From assembly GCA_951217055.1 (NCBI GenBank), contig OX578279.1, forward strand, positions 43,166,250-43,230,249: a stretch of DNA of 64,000 bases, written 5' to 3'. This document shows positions 41,702-55,935 of this stretch, one piece after another (within the stretch, counting starts at the first letter, position 1; each line of letters starts with the position of its first letter). Under the pieces are notes generated by a model. The model was not told the origin of the DNA and ran no database searches. It saw only the letters and a program-made list of their open reading frames with translations. The position numbers and the translations under genes were made by a program. This DNA is from Gerris lacustris. Its lineage: Eukaryota; Arthropoda; Insecta; Hemiptera; Gerridae.

Positions 41702-42147
41702 AAAAACCTAACTGTAAAAAAAGGCCCAAACCCCTTTCCAAAAAATTCAATCTATCAAAGTAGTGATATTTACATTATGCCCAAACCTGCTCTTTCTTTA
41801 GTCCATAACATTCACTTTACTCCTACTTTTTCTAATTTTTATTGCTTAAAACTTGGTCAGTTTTTGAATGAGGCATAAAACAGATTATGGAGCAATTTAG
41901 ATATCACTACTTTGATTGGTTGATTTATTTTGGGAGGGGGTCTGGAACACATGATACTGATGTTTTATGCGTCAAACAGGAACTGGCCAAGTGTTAAAAA
42001 ATTAAAATAAAAGAGGAGTATTGCTTATGAAAGTAGGAGTGAAGTGAGGTTTTTTGGCAGACAATGACCACAATGTAGACCACTACTTTTACAGACTGAC
42101 TTTTTTTTGGGTCTAGAACTTGGCCCTTTTTTCACGGTTAGGTTTTT
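41702..42147. repeat. Foldback (long inverted repeat) element, about 446 bp
   Basis: The left arm starts AAAAACCTAACTGTAAAAAA; the right arm ends TTTTTTCACGGTTAGGTTTTT. Arms of about 200 bp pair with many mismatches; inner matches include TCAAAGTAGTGATAT/ATATCACTACTTTGA and CACTTTACTCCTACTTT against its inverse near 42028. No coding capacity. Confidence 0.65.
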
Positions 42148-42149
42148 GT

Positions 42150-44367
<2,218 letters not shown>

Positions 44368-44489
44368 AGCGACTGCGAGGACAAGAGAGTTATCCAGAGA
44401 TTACAACATAATATTATAGTTTCAAAAAAAAAAACTTTAATATTTATATACAATAAACAGGTCAAGTGTGTGCAAGTCAGCACACAGCG

Positions 44490-45164
44490 AGGGTCCGTAG
44501 GCCAAACTATATAGTGTTTAACTGTAAAGTGTATAAACAGTGTTTTTTTAAAATGCTAAAAAGCTTACTTTGAACCATTCTAATGGTCTGATATTCTCAA
44601 AACACACTCTGATAAAGTATTTTTTGCCACTGAACCGGACTACAACCATGAATATACATCGAAAAGACCATAATTACAAAAAAACGTATTTTGTCAATAA
44701 AAAATAAAATAATATTTTTTTCGAAATTTCCAAAAAAGTGGTATCTCTACTTTTGGTCGACGAATTCAAGAATTTTTTCAGATTTTTTGCACTTCACATA
44801 AGCGAGATAGAGGGGGGGGGGGGGACACGTTTCACACCTACTTCAAACTTGCCTACGCTCGCCCTATCAAAGTTATATCGAAAGAATTATACATTTTTGT
44901 AATCAGTTCGGCGCACCCTTTCATATGATACCCCTCACGTTGTCGAAAAAAAAAAAAAAAAATTAACCCTTAAGTTTATACCCTAATTTTTTTGAAAAAT
45001 ATTTTTTTAAGTCGCTATATTTTTAAAATATGTGGGTAGGTACAAGACACATACATGCCAAGTTTCAAAGTGATCGGACGAAAGGTGTAGAGCACGCGAG
45101 AGGACGGACGGACAGACACACGCAGGAAAATATATAAGGGTTCTTGGTTTTGCCTACGGACCCT
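44490..45164. mobile_element. Short inverted-repeat element, AGGGTCCGTAGGC ends
   Basis: A perfect 13-bp inverted repeat: AGGGTCCGTAGGC at 44490 and GCCTACGGACCCT ending at 45164. 675 bp, no coding capacity. The inside has a G10 run near 44813 and the GACGGACGGACAGACACACG phrase shared with similar ends at 41570 and 50010. No clear target duplication, so the superfamily is not assigned. Confidence 0.65.
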
Positions 45165-45597
45165 AAAAAAGATCTGAAACTAAAAATAGATTTTTATAAA
45201 GTTAATAAAGAAGCATAATTATAAATGCTAAAAGACAGGCTATGAATTGCACTCAATTTGGAAGAAATGTGATGTATACTCCCTATTGAAATAAAGCTTG
45301 CAATCATTAATTATAATTTAGTAAAGAAATATTATACAATTAAATAAACTTCTAATACCTTGTTTTTTCCATGAATTATCTTACTATTAAACCAATGCAC
45401 CTTTCTCTCTTCATAATAACAAATTAATTGAGGCTACCGATTCTCATGTCTAAGGAGATTTTATGAATATGAATTACAAAATATTTTGCTAACTAAAATT
45501 TGCCAAAACGAAAAAAGTATTTTCAAAAGAATTTCTTGTCTTCAAAGTTTGTAAAATAGCTAAACTAATAATGAAGAACGAGAATTAAGATTATTAG
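45165..45597. other. AT-rich, no gene recognised
   Basis: No supported feature. Confidence 0.4.
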
Positions 45598-46437
45598 CAG
45601 GGCCGGATATAGCTACCGCCAGCCCCCGCGATGCGGGGGGGCCCACGGTCCGGGGGAGGGGGCCCAGTCTGAGATGTTGAAAAAGGATTTTTTAACAACA
45701 AAAAAGGTAAGAAGGATATTGTGATCAGTGGCGTAGCTATGGGCCCGAATAGTGGGCACGTCCCCGGTTCCAGGGGGCCCACAAATAAAAAAACATGCAA
45801 CTACAATCTTTGCACCGCAATGTTGATAGGGGCCTCTTTAGACTGTAATTAAATCTTAACTGGAATTATACTCATATACCTTTGTCAGGGGGCCCCATTG
45901 AGTGCTGAACGCAAATGTTTATCTTTTTTTTGCTTATCATCTCAGCTTTTTGCTTATTCAATTTTTTTTGGCGAGGGGCCCACTGACCTAGGTACGCCAC
46001 TGATTGTGATGAACTTAAAATTCTTCCCAACGTGTCATGAGTACGGAAGTTTTAATTTTTTTGTTTAATTTAGTTACTTAGATTTTTTACCTTATTCAAT
46101 ATGGTCAATGCTAATTTAAAGGAGAGAAACTGACTGACAAATCATATTAACAGATATTAAAACATTTTTTACTTGTAACTTCTAATGCAATTTTTAAGCT
46201 TGACGCCTACAAAAAACTTAATTATTTGTGTGTTTTTATCCCCCCTTAGTTAAACTTCAAAATTCGTCCCCGCGTTTCGCGCCCCGCGCCTTTTCCTGTA
46301 AGGACAAACTTGCTCTCAGAAATCCTTAAAACTCATCTTTTTCTCCACCGGACCCTCAGCCGTTGTTTGTTCAAAGGGGTCTAGATGCTAACTTGCCCTG
46401 GGGCCGGAAATCCTCTCAGCGGCCCTGATATACAATA
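45598..46437. mobile_element. Possible hAT-like element with nested MITE
   Basis: Starts CAGGGCCGG and ends CGGCCCTG, with a complete younger MITE inside (45726-46002). The right 230 bases match the inverted 10966-11190. The 8 bases on each side do not match, so this may be a remnant or two different elements. Confidence 0.45.
45726..46002. mobile_element. hAT-like MITE, 277 bp, 8-bp target duplication
   Basis: Ends CAGTGGCGTAGCTATGGGCCC-like on the left and GGTACGCCACTG on the right. Flanked by a perfect ATTGTGAT duplication at 45718-45725 and 46003-46010. No coding capacity. The CAGTGGCG end resembles that of the 2.8-kb hAT-like element at 10653. Confidence 0.85.
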
Positions 46438-46924
46438 TATCTGGCCATTATACATAATAACTAAATCAGCTCAGTAGGTTAGGTTTTTATTTTACCTAAA
46501 GGATAAAATAGGTATCTTCAAAAAGGACTAACGAAAAAAATTTAACACCCCATTTTCGGTTAAGCTTGAAAAAAATTTTATTTGAAATATTATAAATGTT
46601 AATATGGAAAGGGTGTAGTTATAGGACCCCCGGTATAATATTGTTGTTGTTGTGATGAGGTTAATTGCATTTTTATTTATTTGAGAGATATTCGCAGTAT
46701 ATTACCCTTCATTTCCATACTATGCTTATTATTCTTATTTAGGTCTTTAGGGCATTAATAACTCCAAAGTCAATCCATTTTTGGCTATATTTCACCTCCT
46801 TTGAGGCATCTTCAGGCCTATAAGATTTTTAAAATTTTATTTCTTATATCTACATTAACTTTTAACTTACATCTATGTATAACATGTTGACACAACTTTT
46901 AAACAAAACGTAACACTTTTATTA

Positions 46925-47790
46925 AAAAATCGTGTGGCGTCGCAGGACACCCGTTAGGGACGAAGCTCCTTACGCTTTTCATTAAATATACAAATTATAA
47001 AATCACACTACTAAGTATACGATGCTAACTGCTTATACATGGCGGAGTAAGAAAAGAGACAAAATTAAAAGTAATTAACTGTTTGTACCTAGCGGAGTTA
47101 AGGCAAAATTAAGAAAAAAACATTGTTTATATAATATATCATTGATATCATTGAAGCGAGTGCCTTGCAATAAATACTTATGTATTGAATATTGAGAAAA
47201 AAATTAATCATGATGAGTTGATATAGTCAAAAAGAAAGTTGGTAGTAGGTGGGAAACAGGACTGTTTTCCCCTACCCGGCCTACTAATTTAAAATATTAT
47301 AAAATATATCTCTTCCCTACTCAAAAACGTCTGCTTGTATCAAGTTGAAATTTTACATGCCTGTTTCAATTTTACTTTAATTTACTTTGTGTATGACGCT
47401 TTATAAAAATCGTTACGTTAGAACCTAAGATGTCGGTTAAAACTTAGTTTTCTCTATTTTAAACGTTTAGGTCCGCTTTAATAAATTTAGCGATCATTAA
47501 CACTTCATAGCAGTATCGGTGTTGATTTAACTAAAAAAAAAATAAATAATTTAAAAAAGTTGTATGTCTCATTGAATAGAATAAGTTAGAATTTTTCCCA
47601 TCCAAAAATTTCAATTTTACATTTGAACGTATACACGAGCGTTGCTAAAATAAACATGTCTTCCACATCGGTCAACTTTGGCTCAAGTTATCGTCATGGG
47701 TCGATTTCAGTTTTGTGACCCCGTGTTTTTTTTTTCGGATTCACTCCTGGGCTCCAGGCGCTGTAACGTGCCATAAGGAACTTAGTTCTT
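46925..47790 (+). repeat. Dispersed repeat 'P', long copy
   Basis: Runs from GTGTGGCGTCGCAGGACACC to GGAACTTAGTTCT. It is collinear with the inverse of 59105-60055 over about 850 bp, and its 47405-47705 part with 1480-1860. Non-coding; ends undefined. Confidence 0.65.
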
Positions 47791-47914
47791 ATAAATATGA
47801 AAAATGAACATATGACAGTAGACTAACCTTTAACAATATCTCCTAAAACATAAATTAATTTATTTTCTTAGTTATTTTCTTTCCTTGCAGGAGAAAAGTC
47901 AGGAAAGAAAATAA

Positions 47915-48050
47915 ATAAATAAGATAATATCTTATTTATATCTTATAATAAGATAATATCTTATTTATATAATTATTTAATTATTTAGTTTATTTATTTA
48001 ATTAATTAAATTAATTAAAAAAATATGTAAATAAATAAATAAATTAGTAT
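47915..48050. repeat. Low-complexity AAGATAATATCTTATTTAT repeats
   Basis: Two units of about 28 bp (ATAAGATAATATCTTATTTA, partly palindromic) followed by ATTTA-type repeats. Confidence 0.65.
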
Positions 48051-48313
48051 CTCATTTCACCTTTATCTACATCTATCATTATTATTTATGTAATCCGCAC
48101 GCCAAAAAGGGGTAGTCACTGGACTACCCACCCCCCTTTTCACCACCCTCCCCGCCAAACCCGACGCTGCAAGTCGTGCAACTTTTTATTACTTACTACG
48201 AGGAGGGTAAAGAACAATTTGGCGTGGGCTAGAACTTTTTTTTTGGATGTTTGGGTTTGGACAATTTTTGAGCTAATTTTACTGATGTAATTACAGCAGG
48301 ATAATTACAGATT

Positions 48314-48595
48314 TTATATGTGAATAAAAGTCTCTAGGCCACTTCTCTTCAGGCGTCGAGGAGGGTTGTCTGGTATAGATTGGGTAGAGATGAGTTGAAC
48401 TAGAGGATTAGGATGATCTAATAAGGATTCATGGAATTTGTGATATCGGGATATGGATAGATCTTGAACGAAGGGAACGTTGAGATCATTGTGGAGGGTG
48501 AGGTTGGAGACAGATTGGAGCATCAGTGATTTTTCTTAGGATCTTGGACTGGATGATTTGGAGACGACGCGACGCACGGGAGTTGGAAGGTTTGG
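48314..48595 (-). pseudogene. Jockey-like non-LTR ORF2, C-terminal fragment
   Basis: The minus strand translates to SKILRKITDA in one frame, then LTLHNDLNVPFVQDL, HPNPLVQ and NPPRRLKR in another. This is the conserved extreme C-terminus of Jockey-clade reverse transcriptases. The frame changes near 48520 and only about 90 codons remain, so it is a dead 5'-truncated fragment. Its poly(A) tail was not located. Assignment rests on my recognition of this motif string. Confidence 0.6.
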
Positions 48596-48768
48596 TTTAA
48601 TTTATTTAAAGACTCAATTCATACACTACAAGTCCTTTTAATTCGGAGCTCATGTACTAAGTTATACATTTTATTTTCGATCGTATTCAAGATATTTTAA
48701 TAAGTATAGATTAAAAGTTTAAATTAAATTAAATGTTTCAAATCATAGACATTTCTATAATATATAAA

Positions 48769-48770
<2 letters not shown>

Positions 48771-48805
<35 letters not shown>
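48771..48805. repeat. (AT)n microsatellite
   Basis: About 35 bases of AT dinucleotides. Confidence 0.9.
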
Positions 48806-48806
<1 letters not shown>

Positions 48807-50004
48807 CAACTATGTATGATATTATTTTGAAGACAGAATGTGGAGTGGGTTAGTTTATATTCTACAAGATAATATCTTCACCTGAAATTTGTAGTTAGGC
48901 GTAGAGTGTTTCTGCGACGTAACTAAAGACTATAAAAATCTCTAATTTTGTGCACACTAGGTTAATCTAAATAATTCGTGTTGGAACTTTGTAGAGACAA
49001 AAATAAGCTTTTTACAAAAAAAAAAAAAAAAATCTTACGAAAGATCACGGATGAAAAAGAAGTGATTTCCACAAGGAAATAAGTAAAGGTTATAAAAAAA
49101 TCTGAAGCTTATTCTTAACAATATTCAAAGAACTCTATATTCTTCTCTTTTACGAAAGCAAAGAGAAAATCCGACCGAAGTAATCTACCCAATAATTGGA
49201 AACAGTAAATCCCCTGTAGGAGGCCAGCTATAGTCGGCTACTAGCAAGGTAGCAAGCCTCCTCACGCTTCCAATACTAGCTCATCCGATTTGGATTCACT
49301 GGAGGAGAAATAACCCCCGGCTTACTTCTCTCCCTGTCCGTACCAACCAGTAATGGTAATTGTCATTTTACCAAGAGGATACAAGTAATCCTTAAAACCT
49401 TTTACATCTCCATTTAGTTACAGTACGGCTGAGCAGGTTACATAGGAATTATTAATTATTCTAGGTATAAAATCAAATAAAGTACTAGTATTTTGTCCTC
49501 AAACAAATATTCTAGTATTTTAATTAGTCGATAATTTTTTTTATTTCATTAACAATTTATAAATAGCGAGTAAATAAATAGCATTATGTGATTTATGGCC
49601 TAAAAAAATATATAAATAAATTAGCCAAATAAATGCTTTCAGAACACACAAAGGGTCCATAAAAAATTTAACAAATAGGACGATTTCGCGTTAATCAGCA
49701 TAACCAGCCTAGCCGTATAGCGGCCTTTTAAAAGATTGTTTTAGCTATAACTATTAAATAATTTATTATAATGTTGTGAAACAAACGCATTTACATGCAT
49801 TTTTATTGTCCAAACTTAACTCCATGTCCAAATGCAACCCAACATGTCGCATTTCATTCAACTCGTAGTTTTTGATGGATGATTTTTTGGGGCTTTCATA
49901 TTATTTTCCTGTAACTGGGATATAACATAATATAATGCATAACATAAATACAAAGTTTTCAAATTTTTGTGTTGGATACCTACATTTGAAAATCAGAGGC
50001 GTTA
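48806..50004. other. No gene recognised
   Basis: 49195-49345 is more GC-rich than the neighbourhood (CCCCTGTAGGAGGCC to CCCTGTCCGTACC) but yields no recognisable protein or RNA motif. Confidence 0.4.
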
Positions 50005-50061
50005 CATATACAGATAAGTACAGGAAAGTATAAGGGTTCTCGTTTATGCCTACGGACCCTA
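50005..50061 (+). repeat. Isolated transposon end, GCCTACGGACCCT
   Basis: TATAAGGGTTCTCG...TGCCTACGGACCCTAAAAAG is the same as the right end of the element at 44490-45164. No matching left end was found nearby. Confidence 0.5.
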
Positions 50062-50551
50062 AAAAGGGTTTAATAAAATTAACCTTTTCAACCTATATCA
50101 TTTGTTTATGCTCTAGTATATGCAATATCAAAATAGCAACCACCAATGTTAATCAGTGTTATCATTATAATGCAAAACAAACTTCAGCAAACAACAAATT
50201 AGTTTTAAGCAAACTTCTAACTAATTTTAATTTTAAAACTGAAATTGGATTGTTTCAAACTTTTTAACAATTGATCAATAAGTAACTTACTGACAATTTG
50301 ATCAATTACTTGTTTAAGTATAATTAACAGTTTTAATTGAGGTCAGAATACATTTACTCAGAAAGTTTTATTTAGTTTGTTAGCATATTTTTCTTTGGAA
50401 TTGTTTTACTAGTTTCGACTCTATGGAGGGAACAAAGAAGCACTTTGTTCAACACAATTTTAGTGTAACTAACTGAACTGTACTGTTTAACTTACGTTCT
50501 TGTTGTTAAAAGCATTAAGCTTAGCAATTATAGAAAACTACGAATTTAAAA

Positions 50552-51060
50552 TAGTCAGCCAATTAGTGTGGCACAAAGCTTCCTCGCATAATGTCGCGTA
50601 CTTCATTGATGTTATCCTATAACAACCCATTATTATGTAATTTATTTAATTATTTCAAATTATTTTAATAAGTCAAAATTGTTTGGTTTTTAAACGAATA
50701 AAAAAGTGTCAATTTAGCAATATTTTATGTGCTCAGGTGGTTAGAGGTGGTTAAAAATCAGATGAGTATTTTTGGTAATATATGGGAAAATAACTGTAAA
50801 AGGCTGAAACTTGTATGGGACCAACAATGGGCTTATTATAACTTACTATCAAAATTTCATTAAAATCAGACAAATGGGTTTAAGTTAAGTTGGTTCGCAA
50901 AAATTAAACGACAGAAAACAAGGAACCAGATATTTTCATTGATGTCTGAAACAGATTTCTGCTTGCAATTTTTTAAATATATGACATAAAAATGTTCATT
51001 CTTCAAAACGATCACATAGCTTCCGTTACCCTCGGTAAGCTTGGAAGCAAAAATCCAATT
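50552..51060 (+). repeat. Dispersed repeat 'S', near full-length copy
   Basis: Runs from AATAGTCAGCCAATTAGTGT to CCGTTACCCTCGGTAAGCTT. It includes CAACCCATTATTATG, AATCAGATGAGTATT, GACCAACAATGGGCT and GATGTCTGAAACAGATTTCTG, the best view of the family's right end. Confidence 0.65.
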
Positions 51061-51113
51061 ACGACTATTAAAGCTAGACTGAAAGCAACGAATCGAGTTC
51101 TAATATATATATG

Positions 51114-51118
<5 letters not shown>

Positions 51119-51202
<84 letters not shown>
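51119..51202. repeat. (TA)n microsatellite
   Basis: About 84 bases of TA dinucleotides, preceded by a short TATGTATG stretch. Confidence 0.95.
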
Positions 51203-51204
<2 letters not shown>

Positions 51205-51349
51205 CTTTTAGAATGAGCTATTTAACCAAATCACATTGATAAATATTTATTATAAACTGGTTTCAAAAAAGTTATTGATCATTGATGAAAAATGAATCAT
51301 AAGTAAAATAAGGATTTCTTAAAGGTATACTGTTTTTCTTTCAAAGGGG

Positions 51350-51535
51350 GTTGAACCCGAAATGCGGGTAACCCGAAGACATAGATAACGTAGGTGATCA
51401 CACAATCATTTGACATGATCATCAGTGTGAAACATGACTAACTTCCCTGGGATTCGAAAGCATAGGCCGGGATGATAACAGCTTTCAGTTAGAGAGGGCG
51501 CTGTTCCTTCGACTATGTCGGTCCCTGTTATAAAC
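51350..51535 (-). repeat. Possible SINE-like or transposon-derived segment
   Basis: On the minus strand, GCTTTCGAATCCC resembles a pol III B box, and the segment is GC-richer than its surroundings, from CAGGGACCGACATAGTCGAA to GGGTTCAACCCC. The A box is not convincing. Confidence 0.3.
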
Positions 51536-51994
51536 GTTTTAATCTGGTTTTATTTCTCTCCTTCGCATTGAACTATGAATTCGATTTTTTTCATTAAGAT
51601 TATGTTGTAATAAATAAGTACTTAAAATATTCGTGTTTTAATGAAAAAATAATAAGTTCTAAAGAAACTAACAAACTATATTTTATTTCTATATATCTTT
51701 AGATTCCAATTCATAACACTATTAGAGGAATCATCAGGGAGGAATTTTGATCAGATTGTGCAATATGTCTTACTTCTCTGTGACAAGAAATCATATGTTT
51801 GTATTTAAACTTGGTTTTAATAATTTAATAATGTCAACCTAATATATATATGTGCGTTTAACAAATTTTAGATCAACAGAATCAGATAAATAAATTTATT
51901 TTAACCTTAGCCTCAGTTTTCCCTAGTATCAAAACTGCATAATGGTATACACTGATAAAACAAACGGTCATAGTATTTTCTTCTGGAAGTGAAT
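51536..51994. other. AT-rich, no gene recognised
   Basis: No supported feature. Confidence 0.4.
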
Positions 51995-52218
51995 ATCCCT
52001 ATATAGCCTAAGATCCGGTATAGGAAATATATACCCTCATCCTCATCTGTTATTTAATACGCAAATAGGTTGCCTAGCTAAATTGCGTACCAATGATGTT
52101 AAATAATAAAATGTAATAAGTAATGTTAAATAATAAACCGTATTAGGTTGCCTTATCAAAAAAAAAATGGTTGAATCTATGGTTGCCTAGATTTTAGATC
52201 TAAAATTTAGAATTTAAG

Positions 52219-52986
52219 CAGGGTGTCCAGCAATATTAAAAATGTAAAATTCAAGCATATTTAAAGGTTTTCAAGGCTCAATTTTATAAAATTCAAGGCT
52301 GGGTTTATTAACATTAGTTATTAAAATAGTGATTTATTCACAATTTCTTAGAATTAGAAAAAAAAATATGAGAAAAACAGTATGAGTTAAGGAAAATAAT
52401 ATAAATTACTTTTATAATAGAAGAGATTTTATTTTTTGGACTTGTAGAATATTATAGTAGGCTGAAAGGTTTATTTGGAATGAAAGTCCTTCGACCATAA
52501 TATATTTTTATTTCATCAAAGCTTTCACCATGGGAACCTGAGCTTCTTCAGTTAGTGATCACTGAAGAAGCTCAGGTTCCCATGGCTCTGATGAAATAAA
52601 AATAAATATGAAAGACTGAAATATGAAGGACTTTCATTCTAAATAAACCCTCCAGCCTACTATTATAATATTAATAGTATTAATTCAACCTAATTACAGC
52701 AGTTGTACCGCAGAGAAGTGAAATACAATATACAGTAGCGCATCGATTATCCGAACTATTAAGTAATGTTGTTTAGGGTGGTTCGGATAATAAAAATCAA
52801 AATGTATTGGTACTTCTAGGCAACCTAGGGTCTTTAAAATTCCCGATGTTTTCAAAATTCAAGCATATTTTAAGTTTTTCTGTTATTTTTTCAAAATTCA
52901 AGCACATTTCAAGGTTTTTTCAAGCATCCTAAAAATGCAAGCATAATTCCAGGAGTTCAAGGAATTCAAGGCTGCTGGACACCCTG
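52219..52986. mobile_element. Inverted-repeat element with CAGGGTGTCCAGCA ends
   Basis: Left end CAGGGTGTCCAGCA and right end TGCTGGACACCCTG, perfectly inverted, 768 bp. Five bases TTAAG flank both sides, but they may belong to the outer inverted repeat. TCAAGCATATTT and TTCAAGGCT words repeat inside. The ends look hAT-like, yet an 8-bp duplication is not seen. Confidence 0.55.
52448..52673. repeat. Near-perfect 226-bp palindrome
   Basis: Arms of about 110 bases around 52561. The inner arms AACCTGAGCTTCTTCAGT/ACTGAAGAAGCTCAGGTT are exact, and the outer matches include GAATGAAAGTCCTTC/GAAGGACTTTCATTC and TAGTAGGCTG/CAGCCTACTA. A foldback or MITE insertion within the larger inverted structure. 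Confidence 0.75.
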
Positions 52987-53280
52987 TTAAGGCAACCTAA
53001 TACGGTTGGATTGGGAACTGATGAGAATATATTAATTACGTTTACTCACCTGTTTATACCTGGCAACTCCATAGTTGGCCAGAGGGGAAAGTAGGCAACC
53101 CTTATTTTTTGAATTCCTTGGGGGTGAATTCTCTCAGGTAATGTTTGATTTTCATAAATAACACATCAGGGAAATTGAAGTAAGGGGAAGTTAAGTAAAC
53201 ATTTTATTATTTAACATTATCGGTACGCGATTTAGCTAGGCAACCTATTTGCGATGTATCAATCTATAAATTATCTATCA

Positions 53281-53472
53281 TATTTATATTCTTTATTATC
53301 ATTAAATAATAGATGAGGGTATATATTTCTTATACCGGATCTTAGACTAATACCACTGGCATTCAAGGTTCTTGCATTTGGATATTGTTTGTTGAATTAT
53401 GGGGAATTTTTCATTTGTTAATTATAAAATAAATTAAACATAAAATGAGCTGTCGCCACACAAAATTTTAAG
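53281..53472 (+). repeat. Left long direct repeat flanking decayed RTE-like element
   Basis: About 192 bases, from TATTTATATTCTTTATTATC to CACACAAAATTTTAAG, repeated at 56138-56330 with a few substitutions. The element body lies exactly between them. Confidence 0.8.
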
Positions 53473-53487
53473 AATGTTGAGAGTTAC

Positions 53488-55462
53488 AATACAAACCTAA
53501 TAGAAGGGATAAAGTCCACAACAAAGGCTTTTGGAGGAGAAGTCCTTCCTAAAAATAAAGAAAGACTACCTAAAGAAATAAAAAATATGTTGGATAAGCG
53601 AAGGAAGCTCAAAAGAATAGGAAGAGAAAAAATAGAATTCACAGAACTTTCTAAATTAATTAGGAAAGAGTTGAGAAAATGGAGTAGCGAAAAGAAAATA
53701 AGAGAACTCGAGAAAGCAATTGAGGCTGGTTCGAGCATTAGGAATTTACAGAAAAGTCAAGCCGTGGGAAGAGAAAAAATCAAAGCAATGAAAGATGAAC
53801 TTGGAATCCTAAAAAATGACAGGAGACAAATTATGGATATTTTAAGTGAATATTATACGAAGTTATATAAGGAAGGTGAAAAAAACAAATACTTAAAAGT
53901 AGAAGAATCACCAAATTTTATGGATATTGAAGAACCTCCAAAGATTTTAAAAGAAGAAGTAGAATGGGCAATTAGAAGTATGAAGAATGGAAAAACCGGT
54001 GGTAAGGATCAAATTTTGGCTGAGGAACTTAAAGCAGGTGGACAAACAATGGTGAACGCTGTTACACAACTGTATAATATTTGCCTTTCAGAGGGAAAAG
54101 TTCCCCAAGACTGGAACGAATCACAGCTAGTCTTACTACATAAAAAAGGGGATAAATGCGACATAGAGAATTATAGACCGATTAGTCTGCTATCAGTTAT
54201 TTATAAAGTTCTCATGAAAGTTATTACAAAAAGAATGGAGAAAAACCTGTATTACGATTTAAGTATCACACAGACCGGAGGTCGTAAGGACTTATCTACT
54301 CTTGACAATATTTTCGTCGTAAAAACAAATTATAACGAAAGCTCAGGATTATAACTTTCCCCTTTTTCTTATATTCATAGATTTTAAAAAAGCCTATGAC
54401 TCCGTATACCGAAACGCCATTATCAGAACTCTCAGAGAATCCTAGATCAAGAAGAAATATGAAGAACTTCTTAAATATATTTACGATGAAGCAAGGATGG
54501 AAATAAAATTAGGACGGGAAAAAAGAAAGGCGAAAATAGATAGAGGCATAAGACAAGGAGATGTGCCCTCGGGGAAAATATTTATTAAAACATTAGAGCT
54601 AGCTTTGAGGAAGCTAAATTGGGACGGGTATGGATTAAATGTAAATGGTAGATGGCTTAATAAATTGGAGTTCATGGACGACATTGTTCTAATTGCTAAA
54701 AGCAAAGAAGAAGCGGAAATAATGTTATATGAAATCGTCGAGAGGACAAGAGCAATAGGACTGGAACTGAATAAATCAAAAACAAAATTATTGACTGTTA
54801 ACGTGGACGAAAGTAATAACATAATCAGGCTAGGAACAGAACAAATGGAGTTCGTGGAAGAGTATGTTTATTTAGGGAGCTTAATATGCAAGAGGAAAGA
54901 AGAACAAGAAAAAGAGGTCAGCAGGCGAATAACTAACACATGGAGAGTATTCAATAAGTACAGGCATTTATTTAGATCTGATGTTAATATCGAATTGAAG
55001 AAAAAACTTTGGAATATGTGTGTGATGTCTGTAATGACATATGGAGCGGAAACATGGACACTGAAAGAAGAAACAGTAAAAAGAATGAGAGTTCAACAGA
55101 GAAGATTGGAAAGGTCTATGCTCAAAGTTTCGAGGAAGGATAGAAGAAGAAATACTTGGCTACGTCAGCAGACAGGATTAGAGGATATTGGCAAAACTAT
55201 TTTTGAAAGAAAATGGAGATGGGCCGGTCATATAGCTAGGAGGAAGGACGAGAGATGGACTAAAGCTCTAATAGAATGGTACCCTGCGGACCTAAAAAGA
55301 TATCGTGGTAGACCAAGGCAAAAATGGGATGAGGAGATGAGGAAGGTATGTGGAGGAGTGACTTGGCAAAGGGTAGCTATGGAAAAGAAAGAATGGAAAA
55401 GAAGCAAGTATATTCAGATGTCTGGCTCTACAAAAACTAAAAACACAAAAGAAAATAAATAA
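53488..55462 (+). pseudogene. RTE-like ORF2 (RT and C-terminus), broken
   Basis: Recognisable blocks in order: LLHKKGDKCDIENYRPISLL, then a stop at 54352 together with a frame change. IDFKKAYDSVY continues in another frame, with a TAG near 54444. From 54497 the last frame runs to 55462 with RQGDVPSGK, FMDD at about 54671 (normally FADD), YLGSL, MTYGAETW, WRWAGHIAR and GRPRQKWDEE. At least one frameshift and one nonsense change inactivate it. It is clearly a different lineage from the complete element at 31366-34197. Confidence 0.85.
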
Positions 55463-55559
55463 ATGAATAGAATAATAAATAAGAATACAGAGTATTCGTA
55501 GTACTTATATTTAATTATCAAGTTGTAGAATATTTATGTACAAGAAGAAAAAGAAATAC

Positions 55560-55935
55560 ATATTTTACCTAGATTTTATTATTTAGAAGCTAAACTTTTA
55601 AAATTATATAAAAAGGAAAAGAAAAAGTTTATTTATTGTAGATTTTATTATTTAAAAGCTAAACTTTTAAAATTATATAGGCAGAAAAAGAAAAACTTAA
55701 TTTACTGTAGATTTTATTATTTAAAAGTAGAATTGTCATTTTTTTTATAAAAAAGAAAAACTTATCTTATACTAGACCTTACTATTTAGAGATTAATTAT
55801 ATTTTTATAAAAAGAAAAAGAAAAACATATTTTATATTATATTACATTATTTAGATGTTGAAGTTTTAAATTTATTTTTATTTATTTGTTTATTTTATTT
55901 TTTAAAAAAAGAAAAGAAAAGAAAAGTTATTTATG
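55560..55935 (+). repeat. Degenerate tandem repeats in RTE-like 3' UTR
   Basis: Units of about 75-85 bases with TAGATTTTATTATTTA, AGCTAAACTTTTAAAATTATA and AAAAAGAAAAAC-like parts, about four to five copies, increasingly diverged to the right. Confidence 0.65.

Larger units (their letters stand above)
51995..53350. repeat. Nested long inverted repeats (foldback structure)
   Basis: The outer arms are 51999-52115 and 53200-53348 inverted (shared CTAAGATCCGGTATA, AAATAGGTTGCCTAGCTAAA, TTAAATAATAAAATG). Inside, AACCGTATTAGGTTGCCTTA at 52135 pairs with TAAGGCAACCTAATACGGTT near 52990. Within that lies a CAGGGTGTCCAGCA element. Three inverted-repeat layers share one centre. Confidence 0.7.

Noticed and set aside
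45598..46437. 8-bp target duplication around the CAGGGCCGG...CGGCCCTG pair
   Set aside because: The flanks ATTATTAG and ATATACAA do not match, so a single clean insertion is not supported.
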